Below, piece after piece: positions 8,640 to 18,216 of a stretch of DNA of 64,000 nt (position 1 is its first letter; every line of letters begins with the position of its first letter). This DNA is from UBA8752 sp040261275 (GTDB taxonomy: Bacteria; Bacteroidota; Bacteroidia; Flavobacteriales_D; Sanyastnellaceae), in assembly GCA_040261275.1 (NCBI GenBank), contig JBDQOI010000013.1, positions 4,735 through 68,734 of the forward strand, given 5' to 3'. The translations under genes were made by a program, and so were the position numbers. A model generated the notes under the pieces. The model was not told the origin of the DNA. It worked only from the letters and a program-made list of their open reading frames with translations, and did no database searches.

Positions 8640-10061
8640 TTATACCCTGTGCGCAGGTCGAAGCAGATCGAACACCGTTTTCACAGGAGCAAAAGTCCGC
8701 GAGGGGACCTCTACGAACAGGGTGTTCCAGCGTCCCATGGCCCCATTCCACAACCCCGGGTGCTCCAAGCCCAGCAGAGGTCTTCCCTGATAGGACTTGG
8801 CAACGAGGAAGTCCCGCCGTTGATCCGTAAACCGGTCCAGTGGATATGGATTTCCGCTCCGATCATGCAGGACACAGACCAAGTCAACCGGATTGAAATG
8901 GGTCGCGCCGGCGATGCAATTGCCTACCCTCGGATCTGCCAGGTCCATTTCAGCGGACTCCACAATCTGCGCACGCAATGTGCCCTCGTTATCCCTGAGC
9001 CAGAAGGGTCCCCCACCGGGCTCTCCTTCATTGCGCACCATTCCCGCCACAAGCAAGGGGCGGTCCAAGGCGCTTTTCCATTCCTCCGGATTCTTGGGTC
9101 CAGGGTCTGAATGATGAAGAAATCCACGCCGCAGCCATTGCGTTGCTGGCGCTGTATTTCCCGAATCCAAGGCCTGCAGCGCACGGATTCGCTCCTTGTT
9201 CAGGTCGTAGGTCAATCCGAGCAGCGCCTGCCTCCACGGGATGACCTCATCATGTGCCGTCGTTGGACGGACATTGTCAATGTTCTTGATGCTGACGAGT
9301 GCATCGGGGTGCCGTTCGCCGATCTCCGCGAGATTGAAAAGAAGGGAGCCGTGCCCTCCTGGGCGAAACAAGGGGTGCGCACCATCGCTGGTGAAAGGCC
9401 GGCGATCACCATCCATGGCCATGGTGTCCGTTGAGGGATGTTGAACGGAGCTGCTCACCTCTACGTCCAGCAGCTTGGCCCACTCCGATAATCGCAACTC
9501 CCAGTGGCTGCGGCTATCTTCGGGTAGGGTGAAGTGCACCTTGCAGACCTTGGCTTCAGGCAAGGTGGCCTTCCACTCGTGCATGTGCTCCTCAAATGCC
9601 GTTCGTGTTCCCTGGGGATACAAATGGAAGGGCAGGCCTCCTTTGGGCATGCTGGGCAAATCCAAACGTGTCATCACCGCTTCCAGGCGCTCCTCCGCAT
9701 GGTCACAAGGACCCGTGGCTTCCGCCAATGCGCGAAAGGGGAAAGCATGCCACCTCGCATCCAGCTGTTCCAGGGCCTCAGCGTTTTTCGTAGCCAGTGA
9801 TTTGAACATGCGGCTGGCCGCTCCACTTGCCGGTACGAACCGAATGGCCTCTTCCCCTCTCAGCGCTCGACCTAGCCGCGCCCAATGAACCAGGTCTTCT
9901 TTGCTCAGGGTTTGGATTCCATTCCCGCGTTGGCAAGCACCGTCAGGCTGGCAATGGGTAGGGCCTGTCTGCAGCCGCAACCATTGCCGCTCCAATTCGG
10001 GAATTGGAATTCCATGTTCTTGGGCCGCTTCAAGGAAGGTTTTGGAAAGTGTGGTGGACAC
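8640..10061 (-). CDS. DUF4301 family protein
   Basis: 473 residues. The RFVPASGAASRMF block (about residues 78-90), the general length and the phylum match the DUF4301 family, whose function is not established. The RFxPASGAAxR opening recalls a nucleotide-binding loop of sugar nucleotidyltransferases, which is a weak analogy only. No signal peptide or membrane segment is seen, so it is probably cytoplasmic. The start is a GTG at 10061, supported by a TATTTTCG box 4 nt upstream. The Hpt gene lies 39 nt upstream on the same strand. Confidence 0.8.
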   Translation of the reverse strand: MSTTLSKTFLEAAQEHGIPIPELERQWLRLQTGPTHCQPDGACQRGNGIQTLSKEDLVHWARLGRALRGEEAIRFVPASGAASRMFKSLATKNAEALEQLDARWHAFPFRALAEATGPCDHAEERLEAVMTRLDLPSMPKGGLPFHLYPQGTRTAFEEHMHEWKATLPEAKVCKVHFTLPEDSRSHWELRLSEWAKLLDVEVSSSVQHPSTDTMAMDGDRRPFTSDGAHPLFRPGGHGSLLFNLAEIGERHPDALVSIKNIDNVRPTTAHDEVIPWRQALLGLTYDLNKERIRALQALDSGNTAPATQWLRRGFLHHSDPGPKNPEEWKSALDRPLLVAGMVRNEGEPGGGPFWLRDNEGTLRAQIVESAEMDLADPRVGNCIAGATHFNPVDLVCVLHDRSGNPYPLDRFTDQRRDFLVAKSYQGRPLLGLEHPGLWNGAMGRWNTLFVEVPSRTFAPVKTVFDLLRPAHRV

Positions 10062-10065
10062 GGCA

Positions 10066-10073
10066 CGAAAATA
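10066..10073 (-). promoter_or_regulatory. Start-proximal TATTTTCG box (DUF4301 gene)
   Basis: TATTTTCG reads on the minus strand and ends 4 nt before the GTG start. It matches TAnnTTYG exactly and supports the GTG start choice. Confidence 0.5.
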
Positions 10074-10100
10074 CCGCCCACAGTGGAAACCTGTCAGAAA

Positions 10101-10523
10101 TCAGGCCCGGTACAATTTGCGGTCGTCTTCTACTTTTTGGACACCGGCTGTGTTGTGGCTACGCGTCGCCCTCGCGGGATGGGGTCTACCGGCCAACAAT
10201 GAAGCCAATGCCGCGGTCAATGACCTGCGGGCCTCTTTGAGAACCTCCGCCAAATGGGCATCGTCCGTCCCCGTGCGCGACAGTTGTTCCATCTTTAGAA
10301 TCTGCTCCTGCAAGCCGAGCATACCGAGCATACCAATGCTGCTCTTGGCCTTGTGCGCCAATGGATGTAGCTCCCGCCACCGGCCTTTTGCAGCCAATTC
10401 CTCCATGGTGTCGAAATACCGGGGGACCTCCACCTCGAACAAATCCAGAATGCGATGTACCATGGCGTCGTTGCCTTGGAACACCTGCTTCAGGTAATCG
10501 AGGTTGTAGAGAGGAGCGGACAT
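10101..10523 (-). CDS. Hpt domain phosphotransfer protein
   Basis: 140 residues forming a single histidine phosphotransfer helical bundle. The phosphorylatable His57 is in LAHKAKSSIGMLG, the usual Hpt signature. Such proteins relay phosphate between hybrid histidine kinases and response regulators in the cytoplasm. No kinase or regulator gene is adjacent, so it is likely an orphan Hpt acting with partners encoded elsewhere. It is divergent from galE, with a 76-nt gap. Confidence 0.85.
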   Translation of the reverse strand: MSAPLYNLDYLKQVFQGNDAMVHRILDLFEVEVPRYFDTMEELAAKGRWRELHPLAHKAKSSIGMLGMLGLQEQILKMEQLSRTGTDDAHLAEVLKEARRSLTAALASLLAGRPHPARATRSHNTAGVQKVEDDRKLYRA

Positions 10524-10587
10524 ATTGGAATCGCACCGCGGACTTTGCGGTCCTCGTCAATACGGATGGAGGCCCTGAAAGGTTACC

Positions 10588-10595
10588 GATATTTG
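10588..10595 (+). promoter_or_regulatory. Start-proximal GATATTTG box (galE)
   Basis: GATATTTG ends 4 nt before the galE ATG. It differs from TAnnTTTG only at the first base and sits at the same distance as in lpxD and the DUF4301 gene. Confidence 0.35.
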
Positions 10596-10599
10596 CGCC

Positions 10600-11637
10600 A
10601 TGTCGCGAGAAGAGCACCACCGACGCATCCTGGTAACAGGTGGGGCGGGTTTCATCGGTTCCCACACCGTGGTCGCCCTTATTGACGCCGGGTACGAGCC
10701 TGTCATCGTTGACGATTTGCGCAACAGCCGTTCATCCGTGCTTTCAGGATTGGAACGCATCCTCAACCGAACTGTGGAGTGTCACCATGTGGACTGTGGA
10801 GATGGTGCGGCCATGGCGCCTCTTTTCGATCGTCCCGTCCACGGAGCCATTCACTTTGCTGCGGACAAGGCGGTAGGCGAAAGTGTGGCAGACCCCGAGA
10901 AGTACTTCTCCAACAACATCGGAGCCACTGCCCGTCTCGCTCGGGTCCTCAAGGATCACGGCGTGCAACACCTGGTGTTCAGTTCTTCCTGCACGGTGTA
11001 TGGCGAGACAGAGCAATTGCCCGTCAACGAGGGCGCCTCCATCCAACCTGCGGCTTCACCCTATGGCTTCACCAAACAGGCCTGCGAGCAATTGCTGCGC
11101 TACAGCCATGCTGCGTCCGATGGTGCCTTCGGAGTAGCATTGCTCCGGTATTTCAACCCCATCGGAGCGCATCCTTCTGCGGAAATCGGTGAACTGCCCA
11201 TAGGCACTCCTGCCAATCTCGTGCCTTTTCTCACGCAGTCCGTAGCGGGTATTCGACCAGCGCTGACGGTGTTCGGAGATGATTACCCGACACCGGATGG
11301 CACCTGTATCCGGGACTATTTGCACGTATCCGACCTCGCCGAGGCCCATGTCGCCGCGCTCCAATGGCTGGAGCGCGCACCGGGGGCCATGGATGTCTTC
11401 AATCTGGGCACGGGAGAAGGGAGCAGCGTGAAAGAAGTCATTGCTGCATTTGAGGCGGCTACAGGAAGAGCCGTTCCGCACCGCATCGGTCCGCGAAGAC
11501 CGGGTGACGTAACCGCCATTTACGCCGATGCCTCGAAGGCAGATCGCGTGCTGGGTTGGCGCACCCGCCGGTCACTGCAAGAATGCCTCGCTGACGCATG
11601 GCGTTGGCAAGAGAAATTGGTCCGGGAGAGTCAATAA
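10600..11637 (+). CDS. galE: UDP-glucose 4-epimerase
   Basis: 345 residues, an extended short-chain dehydrogenase that interconverts UDP-glucose and UDP-galactose (or the N-acetyl sugars) using bound NAD. The dinucleotide loop GGAGFIG is at residues 14-20, the catalytic triad region has SSSCTVYG (about 128-135), and Tyr155/Lys159 lie in YGFTK. It supplies precursors for surface polysaccharide. It stands alone on this strand, and its last 7 nt overlap the convergent PAP2-like gene. Confidence 0.94.
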   Translation: MSREEHHRRILVTGGAGFIGSHTVVALIDAGYEPVIVDDLRNSRSSVLSGLERILNRTVECHHVDCGDGAAMAPLFDRPVHGAIHFAADKAVGESVADPEKYFSNNIGATARLARVLKDHGVQHLVFSSSCTVYGETEQLPVNEGASIQPAASPYGFTKQACEQLLRYSHAASDGAFGVALLRYFNPIGAHPSAEIGELPIGTPANLVPFLTQSVAGIRPALTVFGDDYPTPDGTCIRDYLHVSDLAEAHVAALQWLERAPGAMDVFNLGTGEGSSVKEVIAAFEAATGRAVPHRIGPRRPGDVTAIYADASKADRVLGWRTRRSLQECLADAWRWQEKLVRESQ

Positions 11638-12245
11638 CCTCCGCCCGACTCAACGAAAGCGCGAAGGACCGCGAACCCCAGCAGAAAGCCCAAGGCGAGC
11701 TCCTTTGGCGTGTGTACCCCCAGCCGCATTCGGGACCAACCCACAGCTCCCGCCACCGCGAAACCCAAGGGTAAAAACGCGCCCAGCGAGAGCTCGTGCA
11801 ACAAGTGAAAGGACCACAAGGCCCCCAAAGCCCCGCCTTGTGCCAATAAGTGCATGCTGACTTTAATCCAGCGCGTCAACAACATGGCCAGGGCCAGCGA
11901 TGCCATCATGCCAAGGACAAGGGCCAATACTTCCGATGGCAAGTAGACGCCGGGGCGGGTCAGGGCATAGTATCCGAGCAATTGATAAAACATGACCACC
12001 AGAAAAGGCACGGTCCGCTCCTGTCGCCGGGAAACTTCGAGATCGCTGAGCGCCCCCCTTCGGTGCAGCACATAAAGCGAAATGGCAGGGGCGAGTGCAT
12101 TGATGAGCAGAATGGAGGAGACGTAGACCATCACGGCTGGTTGCAGCCGAAGCCAAGGGTCCACCGCCCACAGCATGAGGAACACCCAAAGGGGCATCCA
12201 CAGCGGATGCAGCACATAGGAGATGACGAGTGCGAACCTGCGCAT
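11631..12245 (-). CDS. PAP2-like integral membrane protein
   Basis: 204 residues with about six hydrophobic segments. It carries a degenerate PAP2 phosphatase signature: S-M-H at 130-132 where active enzymes have S-G-H, and SRMRLGVHTPKE (171-182), which keeps the SR-x5-H spacing but has Glu182 in place of Asp. A basic SRRQERTVP stretch (72-80) stands where KxxxxxxRP is expected. The family acts on lipid phosphates at the membrane; whether this member is active is uncertain. Its ATG overlaps the rpoN stop by 1 nt, so it is translationally coupled to rpoN. Confidence 0.75.
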   Translation of the reverse strand: MRRFALVISYVLHPLWMPLWVFLMLWAVDPWLRLQPAVMVYVSSILLINALAPAISLYVLHRRGALSDLEVSRRQERTVPFLVVMFYQLLGYYALTRPGVYLPSEVLALVLGMMASLALAMLLTRWIKVSMHLLAQGGALGALWSFHLLHELSLGAFLPLGFAVAGAVGWSRMRLGVHTPKELALGFLLGFAVLRAFVESGGGY

Positions 12246-13699
12246 CAGAGTTCCTTGCGCAATCGGGCCACGGGAATGCTCATCTGCTCTCTGTATTTGG
12301 CAACCGTGCGCCGGGCAATACGGTACCCTTTTTCCTGAAGGACCTGCATCAACTTCTCATCGCTGAGCGGCTTGCGCTTGTCCTCCGACTCGACGGCTTC
12401 CTCCAGGATCTTCTTGACTTCCCGTGTCGAAACCTCCTCTCCACTATCCGTGGACAGGGACTCGCTGAACAAGGTCTTCAGGAGGAAAGTACCATAGGGG
12501 GTCTGCACGTATTTCGAATTCGCCACCCGGGACACGGTGCTGATATCCATCTGAATCCTGTCGGCAATGTCCTTCAGAATCATGGGCTTGAGGTCGGTTT
12601 CATCGCCCGTGAGAAAATATTCACGCTGGATGTCGAGGATGGCCTGCATCGTGATGCGCAAGGTGTTCTGCCGCTGTTTGATGGCGTCGATGAACCATTT
12701 GGCCGCGTCCACTTTGCGCTTGACGAAAGTGATGGCTTCTTTCTGGGAGCGGTCAGGGCTCTTCGCTGCGGAATACCCCTCCATCATGTCGCGGTATTCG
12801 TTGGAAACCCTGAGTTCCGGGGCATTGCGCCCATTGATCTGCAGCCTCAACTCCTCGCCTTCCACCGAGACATGAAAATCCGGGACAACCGCCTGTATCG
12901 GCCGGGCATTGTCGGAACCGGAATTGCCCGGTTTGGGATTCAGCCGGATGATTTCATCCATGGCGGCCCGAAGTGCGTCTTCGTCCACCTCCAATCGGAC
13001 AACCAGTTTATCGTAGTGCTTCTTGGTAAAGGCCTCGAACTGCTCATCAAGGATTCGGTGCGCAAGGGATAGGGCCGGTTGTGCTCCTCCCGTCTTGGCA
13101 TCCAGCTTCCGGTCGATTTGGATCAGCAAGCACTCCCGGAGATCGCGTGCTCCGACCCCTGCAGGATCCAGTTCCTGGACGATAACGAGCACCTCCTCCA
13201 GCTCCTCCTCATCCACTTCTACTCCTTGTCCAAAAGCGAGGTCGGAAGAAATCGCATACAGGTCACGTCTCAAGTATCCTGCCTCGTCCAAGTTTCCGAT
13301 GAGAAAGGCGGCCAACATGCGCTGCCGATCGGAAACCGGGCGCAGGCCGATTTGTGCCGCAAGACGCTCCGAAAAGGTCTCTCCGGCGCCAAAGGCGGTT
13401 TCCCTGTCTTCGTGCTCCGCATGGTTGTTCACCGCATAGCGGTAACCCGGTGTGGGGTCGTCGAGGTAAGCGTCAAAATCAAAATCATCCCGTGTCTCTC
13501 CCCGGTCGTCGTCCAACCCTTCCGCACTGTCGTGCTCAGGCTCCTCCTCTCGGCCCTCTTCCAGTGCGGGATTGGCCTCCAATTCCTCCTTGATGCGGGC
13601 CTCGAGCTCCAAGGTCGGCACCTGCAACAGCTTCATCAACTGAATCTGCTGGGGACTCAGTTTTTGAAGGAGCTTCTGTTGTAGGCTTTGCTTGAGCAT
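12245..13699 (-). CDS. rpoN: RNA polymerase sigma-54 factor
   Basis: 484 residues. The Gln/Leu-rich region I at the N-terminus (LKQSLQQKLLQKLSPQQIQL), an acidic region II (about residues 50-90), the core-binding region and the C-terminal RpoN box ARRTVAKYRE (462-471) that contacts the -24 element are all present. It directs transcription from -24/-12 promoters together with AAA+ activators; no activator gene is in this window. It lies between asnS (37 nt upstream) and the PAP2-like gene. Confidence 0.96.
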   Translation of the reverse strand: MLKQSLQQKLLQKLSPQQIQLMKLLQVPTLELEARIKEELEANPALEEGREEEPEHDSAEGLDDDRGETRDDFDFDAYLDDPTPGYRYAVNNHAEHEDRETAFGAGETFSERLAAQIGLRPVSDRQRMLAAFLIGNLDEAGYLRRDLYAISSDLAFGQGVEVDEEELEEVLVIVQELDPAGVGARDLRECLLIQIDRKLDAKTGGAQPALSLAHRILDEQFEAFTKKHYDKLVVRLEVDEDALRAAMDEIIRLNPKPGNSGSDNARPIQAVVPDFHVSVEGEELRLQINGRNAPELRVSNEYRDMMEGYSAAKSPDRSQKEAITFVKRKVDAAKWFIDAIKQRQNTLRITMQAILDIQREYFLTGDETDLKPMILKDIADRIQMDISTVSRVANSKYVQTPYGTFLLKTLFSESLSTDSGEEVSTREVKKILEEAVESEDKRKPLSDEKLMQVLQEKGYRIARRTVAKYREQMSIPVARLRKEL

Positions 13700-13736
13700 T
13701 CAGGAAAATAAAACGTTCATGCCATTTTCTCCGCGT

Positions 13737-15167
13737 TCAGAATTCGGCATTCTGGGGTGTGCGGGGGAAGGGGATCACGTCCCGGATGTTGGTCATGCCG
13801 GTCGCGAACATCACGAGTCTTTCAAAACCCATGCCAAAACCGGCATGAGGCGCCGTTCCGAACTTGCGGGTGTCGAGGTACCACCACACGTGATCCTCGG
13901 GGATGTCGAATTCAGCGCACTTCTTCTGCAGCTCCTCCAACCGCTCCTCCCGCTGGCTTCCTCCGACCAATTCTCCGATTCCGGGAACGAGGACATCCAT
14001 GGCCGCTACGGTCTTTCCATCGTCGTTGGCGCGCATGTAAAAGGCCTTGATCTCCGCCGGATAGTCGGTTAGAATAACCGGCTGCTTGAACTTTTTCTCG
14101 ACCAACCAGCGCTCGTGTTCGCTTTGCAAATCGATGCCCCACTCCACGGGATACTTGAACTTCTTCTTCTTGAACGGCTTGGAATTGCGCAGCAAGTCGA
14201 TGGCCTCGGTGTAGGTAATCCGCACAAAGGGGTTTTCCGTCACGAACCGCAACCGCTCAATCAGGCCCATCTCGTTGCGCTGGTCCGCGGGCAATTGCTT
14301 CTCCGCATCGGCTTCCCGCTTGGCGAGGAACTCGAGTTCGGCGGGGTACCTCTCCAGCACATTGGTCAACACGAACCTGAGGCAATCCTCGGCCAGGTCC
14401 ATGTTGTCGGTGAGGTCGTTGAAAGCCACCTCGGGTTCGATCATCCAGAATTCGGCGAGGTGGCGGGAGGTGTTGCTGTTCTCGGCGCGGAAGGTGGGGC
14501 CGAATGTGTACACCTTGCCCAAGGCCATGGCGCCGAGCTCCGCCTCGAGCTGTCCGCTCACGGTCAAATTGGCGGGCTTTCCGAAGAAGTCCGCACCGTG
14601 GTCCACTGCGCCGTTCTCGGTCTTGGGCACGTTGTCGAGGTCGAGGGTTGTCACCTGAAACATCTCGCCGGCACCCTCGGCATCGCTGCCCGTCACGATG
14701 GGCGTGTGGAGCATGTAGAATCCGTTCTGCTCGAAATACTCATGGATGGCGTATTGGAGGCCATGGCGCAAACGGAAGACCGCGTTGAATGTGCTGGTGC
14801 GGAAGCGCAGGTGGGCCTTCTCGCGAAGAAACTCCATCGTGTGGCGCTTCATCTGGATCGGATACACCTCGGGGTCGGCATCACCCAATACCTCGAGGTT
14901 GCTGACCTCCACTTCCGTGGCCTGGCCCTGGCCCTGGCTCTCCACCAAATGGCCCACGGCACAGATGGCGGCACCGGTGGTCAGCCGCTTGCGTAGGGCC
15001 TCCGAGGTATTGTCCCGGTCGATGACGAGCTGGAGATTCTCGAGACTGGAGCCGTCGTTGACCGACAGGAACTGGTCATTTCGAAAGGTGCGGACCCACC
15101 CGCATACGGTCACTTCCTGCCCGACAAGGGTCCTATCGAGCAATTGGGATACTGTGTGGCGCTTCAC
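13737..15167 (-). CDS. asnS: Asparaginyl-tRNA synthetase
   Basis: 476 residues, a class IIb cytosolic synthetase charging tRNA-Asn. The N-terminal OB-fold anticodon domain (about 1-110, with VCGWVRTFR) is followed by the catalytic domain with motif 2 (TFRAENSNTSRHLAEFW) and motif 3 (GFGMGFERLV) near the C-terminus. The start is GTG at 15167, followed by KRHTVSQLLD. It probably heads an asnS-rpoN-PAP2 transcript. Confidence 0.95.
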   Translation of the reverse strand: MKRHTVSQLLDRTLVGQEVTVCGWVRTFRNDQFLSVNDGSSLENLQLVIDRDNTSEALRKRLTTGAAICAVGHLVESQGQGQATEVEVSNLEVLGDADPEVYPIQMKRHTMEFLREKAHLRFRTSTFNAVFRLRHGLQYAIHEYFEQNGFYMLHTPIVTGSDAEGAGEMFQVTTLDLDNVPKTENGAVDHGADFFGKPANLTVSGQLEAELGAMALGKVYTFGPTFRAENSNTSRHLAEFWMIEPEVAFNDLTDNMDLAEDCLRFVLTNVLERYPAELEFLAKREADAEKQLPADQRNEMGLIERLRFVTENPFVRITYTEAIDLLRNSKPFKKKKFKYPVEWGIDLQSEHERWLVEKKFKQPVILTDYPAEIKAFYMRANDDGKTVAAMDVLVPGIGELVGGSQREERLEELQKKCAEFDIPEDHVWWYLDTRKFGTAPHAGFGMGFERLVMFATGMTNIRDVIPFPRTPQNAEF

Positions 15168-15239
15168 GCTCGCTTATTTTGGGAATCCATCATCCATGGA
15201 TCGGAACCGCTCCGACCCTCTGTGCAAAGATGCGGCGAT

Positions 15240-15938
15240 TCAAGCCTTCACGGCATCTTGCTTTTCGTCACTGGAGACAACCCCATCGCGGAGCCGCACG
15301 ACCCGGTGCGCATGGGCCGCGATGTCTTCCTCGTGGGTGACGAGCACCACGGTGTTTCCGGCCCGGTGAATCTCTTCGAACAGGGCCATGATCTCGACAG
15401 AGGTCGTGGTGTCCAAATTTCCTGTGGGCTCGTCCGCCAAGAGCAAATCAGGTCGATTGACCAAGGCCCGGGCCACTGCCACCCGCTGTCTTTGACCTCC
15501 CGAAAGCTCGTTGGGCCTGTGGTCCATCCGGTCGGCAAGCCCCACCTGCTCGAGCACCTCCCTGGCGCGTTCGACACGCTCGGAACGGCCCATACCCGCA
15601 TACACCATGGGCAAGGCGACATTTTCCAAGGCAGTGTATCGCGGCATCAGATTGAAGGTCTGGAAAACAAAACCGATCCTGCGGTTCCGGATATCTGCCA
15701 ACGCGTCGTCGTCGAGCTTTCCCACGTCCTCGCCAGCGAGGTGATAACGGCCAGCGGTGGGGGTGTCCAAGCAACCCAACATGTTCATCAGCGTTGATTT
15801 GCCCGAACCCGATGGGCCCATCAATGCCGTGTACTCTCCCTGTTCAATGTCCAATGTCAGCCCCCGCAAGGCATGCACCTGCTGCTGGCCGACTTGATAG
15901 GTCTTCCATACGTCCTGTACCTCAATCAACCTGGACAT
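15240..15938 (-). CDS. LolD/MacB-type ABC transporter ATP-binding protein
   Basis: 232 residues. Walker A GPSGSGKST (41-49), Q-loop in VFQTFNLMPR, signature LSGGQ (145-149), Walker B LLLADEPTGNLD and switch His202. The LDTPTAG segment and the short length place it in the MacB/LolD/FtsE group, which powers lipoprotein release or mechanotransmission permeases at the inner membrane. No permease gene is adjacent. The open frame extends further upstream, but the ATG at 15938 gives the family N-terminus and has a TACCTTCG box 4 nt before it. Confidence 0.88.
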   Translation of the reverse strand: MSRLIEVQDVWKTYQVGQQQVHALRGLTLDIEQGEYTALMGPSGSGKSTLMNMLGCLDTPTAGRYHLAGEDVGKLDDDALADIRNRRIGFVFQTFNLMPRYTALENVALPMVYAGMGRSERVERAREVLEQVGLADRMDHRPNELSGGQRQRVAVARALVNRPDLLLADEPTGNLDTTTSVEIMALFEEIHRAGNTVVLVTHEEDIAAHAHRVVRLRDGVVSSDEKQDAVKA

Positions 15939-15942
15939 GACC

Positions 15943-15950
15943 CGAAGGTA
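15943..15950 (-). promoter_or_regulatory. Start-proximal TACCTTCG box (LolD-type ATPase)
   Basis: TACCTTCG on the minus strand ends 4 nt before the ATG at 15938 and matches TAnnTTYG. It is the same spacing as at lpxD. Confidence 0.5.
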
Positions 15951-16031
15951 CAGCGCGCCTCGCTTGAACCGCCCCCAATTCGCATGTAGCGCAAGCGCAT
16001 GACCGTTCGTTGCTATTTTGCCCTGCGATAT

Positions 16032-18197
16032 ATGATTCACAAGACCCTCCCTGCCCCTTTTTCGGTCATCTGGCTGCTGATGCTCTGTGTGATGGCCTTT
16101 CCTGCCCAATCCCAATTGGAGGTGAACAGCACCCTGACGCCCGAGCAATATGTCAATGATATACTGCTCGGTGAAGGAATCGAAGCGACCAACATCCAAT
16201 TGACGGGAAGCCCCATTCAGATCGGGCACATCACCGGTTTCGACACCGACGAATTCCCCATAGCCGAGGGCCTCATCCTCAGCACGGAAGTCGCGAATAA
16301 CCCTGCCAATGTGAACAGTGGGTGCCTCGATGAGACCATCATGGATGGGCAGGAAGTATCGGGAGACCCTGACCTTTTGAACATTGCAAACAGTGTGCCT
16401 CCCCTCATCGGTCAATCTTTCTCCGTCAGCAGTGTGAACGACATCTGTATCATCGAGTTCGATTTTGTGGCCACCGGCGACTCCATCAAATTCGACTACG
16501 TATTCGGCTCGGACGAATACCTGACTTGGGTGAACACGCAGTACAACGACATTTTCGGCTTTTTCCTGGATGGCCCGGGGATCGTGGGGCCCTATGCCAA
16601 TGGTGCTATCAACCTGGCTGAAGTACCGGATTCGGATCCACAGTTGCCCATCACGATCAGCTCGGTGAACAACGTCACCAACAGCGCATTCTACATCGAT
16701 AACCCCTCCAACCAGATTCTATGTCAGAATGGCTATACGTTGGAGCTGACAGCGAAGAGTGCCGTGCAATGCGGTGAGACCTATCACATTCGGCTCGCCA
16801 TTGCAGATGGCACGGATACGGCGTTGGAGTCCATGGTCATCCTTGAGGCCGGTTCTTTCCAGTCCAACGGAGCGAACATTGTAGCTTCTGCGAGCATAGG
16901 AGGAGCACCCGTTTTCTTGGGCGACACTGTGGTCGTTGAGGGCTGTAACAATGCCGCTTTTACGGTGATTCGTCCGGTGACCACCTTCGCGGATACGCTC
17001 GAACTTTTCATCAGCGGAACCGCTGAATCGGGTGTGGATTTCGTCCCTATCGATACGGCCATCATCATGGAAGCGGGGGTGTCAGAACAGCAAATCCCAC
17101 TGCAGGTCATCGCGGACAACATTGAGGAGGGAGCGGAGACCGTGACGCTCGAGTATTTGTACGTGAACCTCTGTGGTGACACCTCCATTGCATCCGCGAC
17201 CCTGCTCATACAGGACCCTGACCCCCTGACGGTGCAGGTGCCCGACGAAGTGGCACTTTGCCCCCCGGTGCAGATTTCGGCCCTGGTCACGCAGGGTTAT
17301 GCCCCTTTCCTTTTCGGATGGAGTACGGGGGACTCTTCCTCCACCATTACATACACCGACCTCGAACCAACTACCCTTCTTTTGACGGTGACGGACGTTT
17401 GTGGCGATTCGCTGGTTGTCCCCATCGATTTGGTCAACCCTACGCCTCTCGAAGTGTCCATCGTCCAGGTGAATGCACCCTATTGTTCCGGAGACCCGGT
17501 TCAGCTCACGACGGAGGTCATCTCAGGCAGCGGCACCGTCGATTGGAATTGGTCCTCCAACGTGGACAACAGCAATGGGGGGAATGCGAACGTCAGCCCC
17601 TCCACAAGCGAGACGTTCTCGGTCAATGCCGAAGACGCTTGCAGTCAAACAGACGAAGCATCGTGGACCGTGGAGGTTCCGACCTATGACCCCATCGCGA
17701 GTGATGACGTCACATTTTGTCTTTATCAGCAAGGTGTGTTGGGCATAGATGGAGGAACCCTTCTCTACACTTTCACGGGCCTCAACGGAACCGTTCTGGA
17801 CGCGGCAACGGATTCCACGGTGGTGTTCACCAATGGAACCGGAAGCATGTATGTCGGTGGTGCCAACACCACCACCACGGTCGTCATCACGGACGAATGT
17901 GGAAGCAGCCTGAACATTGACGTGACCTCGGAAGCGTGCGAGACCATCGTACCCAACGTCTTTACCCCGAACAATGACGGCGAAAATGACCGCTTCGTGA
18001 TTGAAGGCATTGAGGGCTATCCAGGCAGCAGCCTCAGGGTTTTCAACCGATGGGGAAGTGAGGTGTTCTTCGACAGCAACTACGACTCGACATGGGAAGC
18101 CGACGGCTTATCGGACGGCACCTACTATTACCTGTTTGACCGCAGTGATGGCATGACCTTTCGGGGAAGCCTCGAAATCATGCGCAAGCGATCGTGA
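16032..18197 (+). CDS. Secreted protein with choice-of-anchor L and T9SS type B (CHU_C) domains
   Basis: 721 residues from the ATG at 16032, which opens directly into a signal peptide ending FPAQSQ. The N-terminal 250 or so residues match the choice-of-anchor L pattern: LTPEQYVNDILLG, a FDFVATGDSIKFDYVFGSDEY core and an FGFFLDGPG segment. Then come a Calx-beta-like region (about 280-395), PKD-like repeats (to about 620), and a C-terminal gliding-motility-associated domain beginning VPNVFTPNNDGENDRF with FNRWGSEVF and DGTYYY. This is a type B T9SS cargo, likely a surface adhesin. An upstream ATG in frame at 15999 would place extra residues before the signal peptide and is less likely. Confidence 0.87.
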   Translation: MIHKTLPAPFSVIWLLMLCVMAFPAQSQLEVNSTLTPEQYVNDILLGEGIEATNIQLTGSPIQIGHITGFDTDEFPIAEGLILSTEVANNPANVNSGCLDETIMDGQEVSGDPDLLNIANSVPPLIGQSFSVSSVNDICIIEFDFVATGDSIKFDYVFGSDEYLTWVNTQYNDIFGFFLDGPGIVGPYANGAINLAEVPDSDPQLPITISSVNNVTNSAFYIDNPSNQILCQNGYTLELTAKSAVQCGETYHIRLAIADGTDTALESMVILEAGSFQSNGANIVASASIGGAPVFLGDTVVVEGCNNAAFTVIRPVTTFADTLELFISGTAESGVDFVPIDTAIIMEAGVSEQQIPLQVIADNIEEGAETVTLEYLYVNLCGDTSIASATLLIQDPDPLTVQVPDEVALCPPVQISALVTQGYAPFLFGWSTGDSSSTITYTDLEPTTLLLTVTDVCGDSLVVPIDLVNPTPLEVSIVQVNAPYCSGDPVQLTTEVISGSGTVDWNWSSNVDNSNGGNANVSPSTSETFSVNAEDACSQTDEASWTVEVPTYDPIASDDVTFCLYQQGVLGIDGGTLLYTFTGLNGTVLDAATDSTVVFTNGTGSMYVGGANTTTTVVITDECGSSLNIDVTSEACETIVPNVFTPNNDGENDRFVIEGIEGYPGSSLRVFNRWGSEVFFDSNYDSTWEADGLSDGTYYYLFDRSDGMTFRGSLEIMRKRS

Positions 18198-18216
18198 CCT
18201 CTGGTATCTCTGCTTT

